Below are positions 1-5,995 of a stretch of DNA of 13,997 nt, in pieces (within the stretch, counting starts at the first letter, position 1; each line of letters opens with the position of its first letter). The stretch is from assembly GCA_034658975.1 (NCBI GenBank), contig JAYEGJ010000037.1:1-13997 (forward strand), in the 5' to 3' direction. Source of the DNA: SZUA-217 sp034658975. GTDB lineage: Bacteria > Actinomycetota > Acidimicrobiia > Spongiisociales > ZC4RG35. The notes under the pieces are model-generated. The model did not search any database. It was not told where the DNA came from and was given only the letters and a program-made list of their open reading frames with translations. Both the position numbers and the translations under genes were made by a program.

Positions 1-327
1 GTCGCCAAGGAACACCTTCTGTTCCTTGATCTCACCGGTGCCCTTGTTCATGAACCGCGCCGTCACGAACAACGGCTGGGCGTAGTTGGCGTCGCGCTCT
101 TTGGCCTCTTCGAGGCTCATCAGGGGCTCGCCAAAACGATGGTTGGTCAGTTCGAGCGCGAGAGAACCAGTGAAATCCTCGATGGGAGTTATCTCGTTGA
201 AGATCTCTCGGAGACCTTCGTCCAAGAACCACTGGAATGATTCGTGCTGTACTGCAAGCAGGTCGGGTAGGGGTAGAACTTCGGGGATTTTCCCGAAGGA
301 GAAGCGCTCAGCCACGCGCGAAGCCAA
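1..327 (-). CDS. rpoB: RNA polymerase beta subunit, N-terminal part (runs off the window)
   Basis: This is the first 109 codons of the beta subunit, part of the core enzyme that forms the catalytic cleft with RpoC. The translation contains the family's N-terminal pattern: a short basic lead, then FSFGKIPEVLPLPDLLAVQ, then HESFQWFL, and later NHRFGEP and NYAQPLFVTARF before KEQKVFLGD at the edge. The start is taken as TTG at 325-327, because a strong AAGGAGG ribosome binding site lies at 334-340, six bases upstream. The next GTG, at 313-315, would leave that site too far away. The gene is intact as far as it can be seen; the C-terminal roughly nine tenths lies outside the window. Its upstream neighbour is a crp-like gene 203 bases away, not rplL, and it has promoter-like sequences of its own. 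Confidence 0.93.
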   Translation of the reverse strand, partial: MASRVAERFSFGKIPEVLPLPDLLAVQHESFQWFLDEGLREIFNEITPIEDFTGSLALELTNHRFGEPLMSLEEAKERDANYAQPLFVTARFMNKGTGEIKEQKVFLGD

Positions 328-375
328 GAGGTGCCTCCTTGAGGTGGTGGGAGTAGGGATAACGCAAGAAAGGAC

Positions 376-405
376 AGGCTAGCAGACGCGCGAGCATGTC
401 CCCAA
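376..405 (-). promoter_or_regulatory. Candidate second promoter of rpoB
   Basis: On the minus strand TTGGGG (400-405) is separated by 18 bases from TAGCCT (376-381), preceded by TG as in an extended -10 box. Start would fall near 369, giving a leader of about 40 bases before the TTG codon. The -35 match is weaker than in the upstream promoter, so this may be a minor start or chance. Confidence 0.35.
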
Positions 406-481
406 TTGAAATTCTGGATTGTCCAACCGACCCCTGATGCGTGTGCTACAGGCGTTGGCCCAATCCCGAAGGATTGTTGAC

Positions 482-511
482 ATCCTATCGCAAGCTCGCG
501 AAATGAGTCAA
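482..511 (-). promoter_or_regulatory. Candidate main promoter of rpoB
   Basis: On the minus strand a TTGACT box (506-511) is followed after 18 bases by TAGGAT (482-487), a very good match to an actinobacterial housekeeping promoter. Transcription would begin near 475, giving a leader of about 148 bases. The leader would begin with a 6-bp hairpin with a TTCG loop (461-476, stem CAATCC/GGATTG). The promoter lies just after the crp-like gene stops at 531, so rpoB need not depend on transcription from that gene. Confidence 0.6.
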
Positions 512-530
512 GGGCTCAGAGGATCGAATT

Positions 531-1211
531 TCACGAAGCGGCAACAGCGTCGAGACGATCAGAGTCCAGAATCCGGATCGAGCGGTACCCGGTTTCGACG
601 ATTTCCTGGTCGCGAAGACGGCCCAGGGCCTCGTTCACCGACTGACGGCTCACGCCGAGAAGCGCTGCGATGGTCGACTGGGAGAGGTTCACTTCGGGGT
701 GTCTCTCCCCCTCCTCGACGAGGAGGTCCGCAACCTGAGCCAGGACTGTCTTGTGCATCAACCGGATGACGCGCCGTTGGGTTCCTTCGAGTTGGCGGAG
801 ACCGGCCACGAGCCATCGAAGACACACGGCCGGGTGCCGACCGAGCTCCGGAAGAAGACGGTCGCGCTCGAACCTGAACACCCGAACCGACCCGATTGCC
901 TTCGCCGACGACACGTAGGGGGTGCTCCCGAACATCGCAATATCTCCGAGAACCGAGCCCGGACCGACCCGAGCGACAACTCGCTTTCCCTGGCCTGACC
1001 CGCGGTAGATCTCGACCTGCCCGGACTCAATGAGGTAGGCGGCGTCTGCGGTGGCGCCCTCTTTGAACACATGGGTTCCCGGATACTTGCTGACGACCTC
1101 ACCGACGGACCTGATGAGTTCGACGTCAGCCGGGGAGAGCGGGGCGTAGTCAGGACGTCCGAATGACCGGGCCAGCCAATCGAGGTGTTGTTGTTCGGCT
1201 CGTTGTTTCAT
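531..1211 (-). CDS. Crp/Fnr-family transcription regulator
   Basis: A 226-residue protein of normal length for the family. Residues about 25-125 form a cyclic-nucleotide-binding-type beta barrel, with the pattern GSVLGDIAMFGSTP at about 85-98 corresponding to the phosphate-binding cassette. Residues about 130-160 are the long dimer helix. Residues about 175-200 are a winged helix-turn-helix (LSQSTIAALLGVSRQSVNEAL). The Arg-Ser pair that binds cAMP phosphate in E. coli CRP is not seen: the segment reads PYVSSAKA. There is one cysteine only (C130), so an Fnr-type cluster is unlikely. Ligand and targets are unknown. An in-frame TAG lies two codons before the ATG at 1209-1211, so the start cannot be further upstream; no clear ribosome binding site is visible. 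It lies 85 bases downstream of the MFS gene on the same strand and may be co-transcribed. Confidence 0.9.
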   Translation of the reverse strand: MKQRAEQQHLDWLARSFGRPDYAPLSPADVELIRSVGEVVSKYPGTHVFKEGATADAAYLIESGQVEIYRGSGQGKRVVARVGPGSVLGDIAMFGSTPYVSSAKAIGSVRVFRFERDRLLPELGRHPAVCLRWLVAGLRQLEGTQRRVIRLMHKTVLAQVADLLVEEGERHPEVNLSQSTIAALLGVSRQSVNEALGRLRDQEIVETGYRSIRILDSDRLDAVAAS

Positions 1212-1296
1212 CGACCACTACAACCGACACCCAGCCGACAATCTTCCGGATCGATCGATATGCGGGTGCACCGGTACCGCTGGAAGCACACTCGCT

Positions 1297-2514
1297 TCAG
1301 CCGAGACCGCCCGCGATCTGCCTGGCGTGTGGAGACCGGGCGAGACGGATCATGGCGACTATTCCCAGAGCAGGACCGATGGCAAGGACGGGGAATGCCC
1401 ACTGCCAGGACACGGCATCGGCAATGGCGGGCACGCCCCGAATCGTGACCAGGGTCAACAAGAACCCGACCGCCGTCTGGAGGGTGATTGCCGTTCCGCG
1501 AACCTGGTCATCAGCCGTTTCGGTGACCATCGCCGAGAACTGAGCGCTGTCGGCGACGACCGTCAAACCCCAGACCAGAAAGACAGGCACAACCAACCAA
1601 GGCGACAGTCCAAAGACGATCGGTGTGGCAAGGGCACATGTTCCCGAGACCGCCATCGATCCGCCCGCGACCTTGGTGCGGCCAAGCCGGTCGGCGAGTG
1701 AGCCGGCCCACCACGATCCGAGCCCGCCAACTGCGATGACAGCGAACGTGATCATGGACACCGATCCGTAGCTTCCCCCAAAGGCTTGCTCAGACGCGAT
1801 CAGGAAAACAGCAGTCCACGTCCACATGGCGTACAACTCCCACATGTGCCCGAGGTACCCATAGGTCGACAGTCGGGCCCCCTCATTGCGGACAACGAGC
1901 CCGATCTGCTTCCACTTGAATGGCTGCGATGGCACCTCGTAGGGACCGTCACCCACCCGGGTCATCATCCCCGCCGCCAGGAAGGTCACGGCCGTCGCCG
2001 AGATCACCACGCCCTCCCACTCGAGGCCAAACCCACGAACCAGATGTGGAGAAGCGGAGCCGACCGTCAAGGCCCCCACCAGAACACCGAACGCCAGTCC
2101 GCGCCCGGCTCTGAACCAACCTGCCATGACCTTGAGGCCGGCCGGGTAGACCCCGGCGAGGAACATGCCGGTGAGGAATCGAAGCGCCAGGGCTGTCGAG
2201 ACGGTTGTCTCGTCCATCGCCAGCAAACCGAGATTGGCGAGAGCTCCGCCGACGGCGGCGATCGTGAACAGGCGGCGACTTGGGATGACGTCGGCGAGAT
2301 TTGCCAGCGCCGACAGCATGGCTCCGACAACGAATCCGATCTGAACGGCCAGGGTGAGCCCGGCCTCCTGAGTTGTGTCAAGGCGCCACAGATCGCGCAA
2401 CTGGGGAGCCACGGCCGAAGCCGAGAACCACAGGGACAGGGCCAGGAGTTGGCTCACCGCGACAGTGACCAGGGCGCGCCGCTGCTCGGATGTCATCACG
2501 AAGCGATCGGTCAC
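1297..2514 (-). CDS. Major facilitator superfamily transporter
   Basis: A 405-residue integral membrane protein with about 12 hydrophobic segments in two sets of six, the usual MFS size and layout. Family features are the first segment LLALSLWFSASAVAPQL, a basic loop with AGSLADRLGRTK at the start of the second half (the repeated motif-A position), and the polar segments YLGHMWELYAMW and VVADSAQFSAMV within the membrane, which are likely substrate-path residues. The substrate cannot be read from sequence. The start is GTG at 2512-2514; its last base plus the next three form GTGA, which overlaps the TGA stop of the small upstream gene, so translation is probably coupled. ATG at 2494-2496 is an alternative start. 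Its operon neighbour further upstream is the UGA-containing DUF3179 protein, so a role linked to that exported redox protein is possible but unproven. Confidence 0.85.
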   Translation of the reverse strand: MTDRFVMTSEQRRALVTVAVSQLLALSLWFSASAVAPQLRDLWRLDTTQEAGLTLAVQIGFVVGAMLSALANLADVIPSRRLFTIAAVGGALANLGLLAMDETTVSTALALRFLTGMFLAGVYPAGLKVMAGWFRAGRGLAFGVLVGALTVGSASPHLVRGFGLEWEGVVISATAVTFLAAGMMTRVGDGPYEVPSQPFKWKQIGLVVRNEGARLSTYGYLGHMWELYAMWTWTAVFLIASEQAFGGSYGSVSMITFAVIAVGGLGSWWAGSLADRLGRTKVAGGSMAVSGTCALATPIVFGLSPWLVVPVFLVWGLTVVADSAQFSAMVTETADDQVRGTAITLQTAVGFLLTLVTIRGVPAIADAVSWQWAFPVLAIGPALGIVAMIRLARSPHARQIAGGLG

Positions 2515-2669
2515 AGGGAGATCAGACGAGCCAAGTCCGAAGAAGCGCCGACAACCGGGTCATCGCCGAATCCGAGGACCTGGAAAAGGACCAGCCCAAC
2601 GCCGAAGACGACAATGGCAATGATCAGGCCGATCAACCACGCGGGACGCTGGCGCTTGTGCCGGTTCAT
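2511..2669 (-). CDS. Small single-pass membrane protein
   Basis: A 52-residue protein: a basic N-terminus (NRHKRQRPAW), one strongly hydrophobic helix at about residues 10-32, then a short polar tail containing GFGDDPVVGASS. By the positive-inside rule the N-terminus is cytoplasmic and the tail faces outward. A TTG at 2697-2699 could add ten residues, but the ATG at 2667-2669 is the more usual start and gives the basic tail directly before the helix. It begins 36 bases after the DUF3179 gene and its stop overlaps the MFS start by four bases. That overlap is the main reason to regard it as real. I do not recognise the family. It could be an accessory or anchoring subunit for either neighbour. 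Confidence 0.65.
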   Translation of the reverse strand: MNRHKRQRPAWLIGLIIAIVVFGVGLVLFQVLGFGDDPVVGASSDLARLISL

Positions 2670-2705
2670 GGACCCATTCTCACCCACATTGCTGCTCAAT
2701 GTTGG

Positions 2706-3728
2706 TCACCCCTCCCAAATGTCGGCATCGGGCCAGAATCTTGCTGCGTCACGGATGAATGAGGTGAAGCCGGGGAGACTGTCGAGGATCTCGCCTTCCA
2801 ACGGGCCCTCCAGGGCGCGTCCACTCCCAACATCCCAACTCGTCCCCGTTTCGGCGTCGAGGATGAGACCATCAGACTCGATGAGCGTGAGGATCTGATC
2901 ACCGATACGACGGTGAAAAACGCTCCAACGGTCGTCGGCTGCTGGATCGAAGACGACAGCGATCGGAATATCGGCTACCACATCGTTTGCCGGTCCCTTG
3001 CTGATCAACTCACGCACCGGGTACACCGCGGCTTCCTCGCCGAAATCGGCCACGATGGCCATCGTCCCCAGATCGAAACGTGAAGAACCCGCCGGGGCAT
3101 CGAGGGCAACCGTCCCGGGGTGGTCCGTCTTCCAGGTGGCCCACGACGTCAGCTGCGAGGCCATGAGTTCGAGCCTCTCCCCCTTCTGCGAGCCCATGAC
3201 CGCCTGTCCGAGAGGCTGGCTCCAAACGCTGCCCGTCGTGTGCTCCCACCACGTCATGGCATTGCCCATCAGCGCACCCTGGTTCCCGAACACCAGAGTC
3301 TCTCCGTTGAGGGTTCGGCGATGGACCATCGCCGTCGCGCAAAGCGGTCACCAGGAAACCAGAATCGGTGTCCCCCCGATCCAATCGATGACCATCTCGC
3401 GCCGATTGAGAAAGCTGACCGGATACGCCTTGGCCTCGCCGTCGAGCTCGATCCCGATGATCAGCGTGTCGTCGTCCCACGGCGAGGTGGAAGCCGTTAC
3501 GAAGGTCGGGTTGTAGATGGGAAGGATGGCGTCGCGAGGGAGCAACTGTCGGAAATCCGGAGGAGTCTGCTCGCCGGCACGGACCGGGTCATGAATCCCG
3601 TCTGGAACCTCGACGGGGCCGGATGCCACCTGCACCGTCCGGGATGGCGAACCCCCGATCCAGAACAGCATCAGGGCGGCGCCTGCCACGGCCAATAACC
3701 CGTATAGGACCTTCACGCCCAAAGTCAA
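2706..3728 (-). CDS. DUF3179 protein with in-frame UGA, predicted selenoprotein (Sec127-x-x-Cys130)
   Basis: Read through the TGA at 3348-3350, this is one uninterrupted 340-residue frame. Residues about 7-26 are a signal-anchor helix, so the rest faces outside. The body matches DUF3179: KAYPVSFLNRREMVIDWIGGTPILVSW, then the UGA codon, then PLCATA, a segment rich in FGNQGAL, and later WWEHTTGSVWSQPLGQAV. Cys-containing members have a Trp/Phe-Cys-Pro-Leu-Cys motif here; UGA stands exactly for the first Cys. No other cysteine occurs in the protein, so Sec127 and Cys130 would be the only redox pair. A SECIS-like hairpin follows. The start is uncertain: TTG at 3726-3728 or GTG at 3714-3716, neither with a clear ribosome binding site. 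The biochemical role of the family is unknown to me. The alternatives are a nonsense mutation or sequencing error; the SECIS and the preserved downstream frame argue against both. Confidence 0.82.
3316..3334 (-). promoter_or_regulatory. SECIS-like hairpin downstream of the in-frame UGA
   Basis: On the minus-strand RNA, bases 3334-3328 (CGGCGAU) pair perfectly with 3322-3316 (AUCGCCG). The loop is GGUCC (3327-3323), whose outer G and C can also pair. GGUC at the apex is the element recognised by SelB in the E. coli fdhF SECIS. The first loop G is 20 bases after the UGA; in fdhF the same distance is 18 by my count. The hairpin is inside the coding sequence, as bacterial SECIS elements are. Confidence 0.75.
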
Positions 3729-3783
3729 CCAAACCCGGGCCCCGGCTAATCCGTCGGAACCCGGACAGTGACGGCGGCAGCAA

Positions 3784-3820
3784 TAAAGAAACCCCGGCCG
3801 CTGAAATGCGATCCGGGGTT
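3784..3820 (-). terminator. Rho-independent terminator of the Hsp20 gene
   Basis: An 8-bp perfect stem, AACCCCGG (3790-3797) with CCGGGGTT (3813-3820), has a 15-base loop. On the minus strand it is followed by TCTTTATT, and it begins 25 bases after the Hsp20 stop codon. It separates Hsp20 from the DUF3179 operon downstream. The plus-strand tail (CTTGTTCG) is poor, so termination is mainly in the minus direction. Confidence 0.7.
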
Positions 3821-3845
3821 CTTGTTCGTGAGGAGAAGGAGTGGG

Positions 3846-4238
3846 TTAGCTCTCCAGTTCTCCGGGTGTGTCGACGGTGGTGATTGCCACCTTGCGAGCC
3901 TTTGCAGTCTCGATCACCGGGACGGACAGCTTCAGAACGCCACGGTCGTAGGTCGCCTCGATGCTCTCCCCGTCGAGCGAGTCGCTCAGGAAGAACTTGC
4001 GGCTGAAGGTTCCGGTGGGCCGTCCGCGAACGAGATCGGTCCGCTCGTCATCGACGAGATCGCGCCGTTCCACGGTCACGGTGAGTTGCTTCTTCTCCAC
4101 CTCGATGTCGATGTCTTCGAGATCAACACCGGGGACGTCGATTTCGACATGGAACATGTCGCCCAATCGGTACACATCGGCATTCAGGACCCGACGCTGT
4201 GGCTGCTGACCACGGAAGGGGTCATATCGGTAGAACAT
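3846..4238 (-). CDS. Small heat shock protein, Hsp20/alpha-crystallin family
   Basis: A 130-residue ATP-independent holdase chaperone that would form oligomers and bind unfolding proteins in the cytoplasm. It opens with the typical short FYRYDPFR lead. The alpha-crystallin domain spans about residues 16-118, with DVYRLGDMFHVEIDVPGV at its beginning, the conserved GTFSRKFFL strand, and the signature GVLKLSVP near its end. The tail carries a VAI triplet that could serve as the I/V-x-I/V oligomer contact. The start ATG at 4236-4238 is chosen for the family's usual N-terminus and an AGGAG site at 4249-4253. An upstream ATG at 4272-4274 would add 12 residues but lies almost at the transcription start. 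Single-gene unit with its own promoter, operator and terminator. Confidence 0.93.
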   Translation of the reverse strand: MFYRYDPFRGQQPQRRVLNADVYRLGDMFHVEIDVPGVDLEDIDIEVEKKQLTVTVERRDLVDDERTDLVRGRPTGTFSRKFFLSDSLDGESIEATYDRGVLKLSVPVIETAKARKVAITTVDTPGELES

Positions 4239-4284
4239 CTGGCAAATCTCCTCTTGGCTAGCTGGTTGTGCCATATATTCACGG

Positions 4285-4313
4285 ATTATGGAACATAAAA
4301 TCTGATATGTCAA
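4285..4313 (-). promoter_or_regulatory. Promoter of the Hsp20 gene
   Basis: On the minus strand a perfect TTGACA (4308-4313) is followed after 17 bases by CATAAT (4285-4290). This is the closest match to the housekeeping consensus in the window and stands in an AT-rich patch. Start would be near 4278, giving a leader of about 40 bases. The -35 box lies inside the inverted repeat, so a bound repressor would block polymerase. Confidence 0.75.
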
Positions 4314-4324
4314 ATATCAGATTT
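4298..4324. promoter_or_regulatory. 11-bp inverted-repeat operator over the Hsp20 -35 box
   Basis: AAATCTGATAT (4298-4308) and its exact reverse complement ATATCAGATTT (4314-4324) flank five bases, and the spacer plus one arm contain the -35 box. It does not match CIRCE (TTAGCACTC with a 9-base spacer) or the HspR HAIR element (CTTGAGT type). It is probably the site of an unidentified heat-shock repressor. Confidence 0.65.
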
Positions 4325-4360
4325 ATTTAGGCGAGCGCTCGAGTGGTCTGTCGTGGGCCA

Positions 4361-5842
4361 CTACAGCCCATCGGCACCAACAGTCCATGTTGTCTTGGTG
4401 ACCTCGCCGGCAAGTCGGTCATCGTGGGTGATCAACAGAAGGGCACCCGCGTAATCGGATAGCGCAGCCTCGAGGCGCTCGATCGATGGCAGATCGAGAT
4501 GGTTGGTTGGCTCGTCCAGCACCAACAGCCACTTGGGAGTTCCCAGACCAAGCGCCAACGCCACCTTGCGCGCCTCGCCGGGGGATGGCCGATCGGACGC
4601 CAGCACGGAACCGGGATCCGAGCCGAGAAGGGCGACCAGGGACATCACCCGACCCTTGTCGGCGTCGGGAAGGCGCCGCACCTCGTCAAGGAAGCCGCTG
4701 GCGTCTCGAGAGGTGGTCTCTTGAGCTAGATAAAGCACCTTGCCCCGTGGCACCGCGACTTCGCTGACTATCCGGTTCAGTAGGGACGTCTTGCCGACAC
4801 CATTTGGTCCGGTGACGTGAATCCGGTCGTCGCGGCGGACTGCCACATCGACACGGAAGAGCCGCTTGTCCCCCGCGTCGACGGGGCCGTTGTACCGCAC
4901 GAGGAAGACCTTGTTGGCGGGTTTGAAGCCAAACGCCACAGCTCCGCCGCCCTCCCTCTCCACATGCGTCGAGTCAATCTCGGCAGTGAGAGCCTCCAGG
5001 CGCGATCGGGTGACTCCCCTCTCCTTCGCCCCCGCCTTCTGACCCATCGCGTGTCGCCCGGTGGCGGCAGCACCCCGGGCGTCGAGGTCCTTCTTCACGG
5101 CAGTCCTGCGGGTTCGGAGTCGCTCTGCATCCTTCTGCTCGGCCCTGCGTCTTTGGTCTCCGAGCCGGTTTCGGGTCGTCTTCTGTTCCCGCTTGAGATT
5201 GTCGTACTCCCGCTGCTGCTCATCGGCCGCGGCATTCCAGGCGTCATGAGCCACGTCGTACGGCCCGTTCCACAGTCGCACCGAGCCCCGATGAATTCGA
5301 AGTGTCTTGGTCGTCAGATGGTTGAGCAGGCCGCGGTCGTGTGACACCACGATTCCGCAACCTCGATAGCTCTCGAGGGCCCGAACGAGGAGATCCCGCG
5401 CTTCGGCGTCGAGGTGGTTTGTTGGTTCGTCCAGGAGAAGCACGCTTGGTCGCTGGGCGAGGGCAGTTCCGATCTGCCACCTCTTCCGTTCGCCGGGTGA
5501 GAGTATCTGCCAACGGTCCAGGTCTTCAGGATCGAGTTCAAGCCTCGCCCGCATACGGACCGCTCCACCCTCCCAGATCTGGGAAAACGATTCGATGTCG
5601 CTGCCGAGTTCATCGACACGCTGTTGGCAGAACACAGGCGGCTGGCCCGATGGCACCACGCTCACCGTGCCTGAGTCCGGGAGTTGGTCGGTTGAGATCA
5701 GTTGCAACAGGGTCGATTTCCCGGCGCCATTGGCACCGATCAGGCCGGCCCACCCCGGGCCGAGGTCGAAGCTGGCGTCCTCGATAATCGGGACGGCCGA
5801 TGAGTATGAGAAGGAAACGTGTTTGAAGTGGATGGCAGACAT
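4361..5842 (-). CDS. ABC-F family ATPase (ribosome-associated type, duplicated ABC)
   Basis: A 493-residue soluble protein with two ABC domains and no membrane segments. This is the ABC-F layout; members act on the ribosomal E site as translation factors or antibiotic-resistance proteins. Domain 1: Walker A GANGAGKST (about 36-44), signature LSPGE (114-118), Walker B plus DEPTNHLD (134-145), switch His in VVSHD (about 168). The linker, about 205-300, is very rich in Arg, Lys and Glu and likely a helical hairpin reaching into the ribosome. Domain 2: Walker A GPNGVGKTS (345-353), signature PSPGE (419-423), DEPTNHLD (443-450), switch His in LITHD (about 473). Start ATG 5840-5842 has GGGAG just upstream. 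Which ABC-F subgroup it belongs to, and whether it gives drug resistance, cannot be settled here; the leader structure is suggestive. Confidence 0.9.
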   Translation of the reverse strand: MSAIHFKHVSFSYSSAVPIIEDASFDLGPGWAGLIGANGAGKSTLLQLISTDQLPDSGTVSVVPSGQPPVFCQQRVDELGSDIESFSQIWEGGAVRMRARLELDPEDLDRWQILSPGERKRWQIGTALAQRPSVLLLDEPTNHLDAEARDLLVRALESYRGCGIVVSHDRGLLNHLTTKTLRIHRGSVRLWNGPYDVAHDAWNAAADEQQREYDNLKREQKTTRNRLGDQRRRAEQKDAERLRTRRTAVKKDLDARGAAATGRHAMGQKAGAKERGVTRSRLEALTAEIDSTHVEREGGGAVAFGFKPANKVFLVRYNGPVDAGDKRLFRVDVAVRRDDRIHVTGPNGVGKTSLLNRIVSEVAVPRGKVLYLAQETTSRDASGFLDEVRRLPDADKGRVMSLVALLGSDPGSVLASDRPSPGEARKVALALGLGTPKWLLVLDEPTNHLDLPSIERLEAALSDYAGALLLITHDDRLAGEVTKTTWTVGADGL

Positions 5843-5863
5843 TGGCAACTCCCTTGAGCAGGG

Positions 5864-5916
5864 CGGGCCACTAGACGGCCCGGAGGCGGTCGATTTCCTC
5901 AGTTGGCTCTTGTCAC
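5864..5916 (-). promoter_or_regulatory. Possible attenuating leader of the ABC-F gene
   Basis: On the minus strand a GTG codon (5914-5916) with a GGAAGG-type binding site five bases upstream opens a five-codon frame, MTRAN, that stops with TGA at 5899-5901. A 6-bp GC-only hairpin follows (CGGGCC at 5877-5882 on the minus strand pairs with GGCCCG at 5864-5869, 7-base loop), ahead of the ABC-F start codon. A TATAGGAT box at about 5941-5948 could give the transcript. Resistance-type ABC-F genes are often controlled by stalling on such leader peptides. Confidence 0.35.
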
Positions 5917-5955
5917 TGGTTCCTTCCAGGCGATGAGCCCATCCTATAGATCTGA

Positions 5956-5986
5956 TTGCTGGTCCTGGTCGAGAATTCCGTACCCT
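5956..5986 (+). promoter_or_regulatory. Candidate promoter of rimK, leaderless type
   Basis: TTGCTG (5956-5961) and TACCCT (5981-5986) are 19 bases apart. TACCCT ends nine bases before the GTG start, so transcription would begin at or next to the start codon. There is no ribosome binding site before this start, which fits a leaderless message. Confidence 0.45.
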
Positions 5987-5995
5987 GGCGGCAAC

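Noticed and set aside
461..476. Terminator of the crp-like gene (CAATCC/GGATTG hairpin)
   Set aside because: Short stem and no T-run on the minus strand; it lies downstream of a good rpoB promoter and would be at the start of that message instead.
1212..1296. Palindromes (ATCGATCGAT, GGTGCACC, CGGTACCG) between the MFS and crp-like genes
   Set aside because: Short self-complementary words expected in GC-rich DNA; they do not form a clear terminator, operator or promoter.
1786..2898. Plus-strand open frame of 370 codons opposite the MFS gene
   Set aside because: Its translation is low-complexity and charged, like a shadow frame of high-GC DNA, and the opposite strand has a clear 12-helix transporter.
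3348..3350. Reading the DUF3179 locus as a pseudogene or as two genes
   Set aside because: The frame is preserved on both sides, there are no other lesions, the stop is exactly at a conserved Cys, and a SECIS-like hairpin follows. The ATG at 3327-3329 would start a protein in mid-domain with no binding site.
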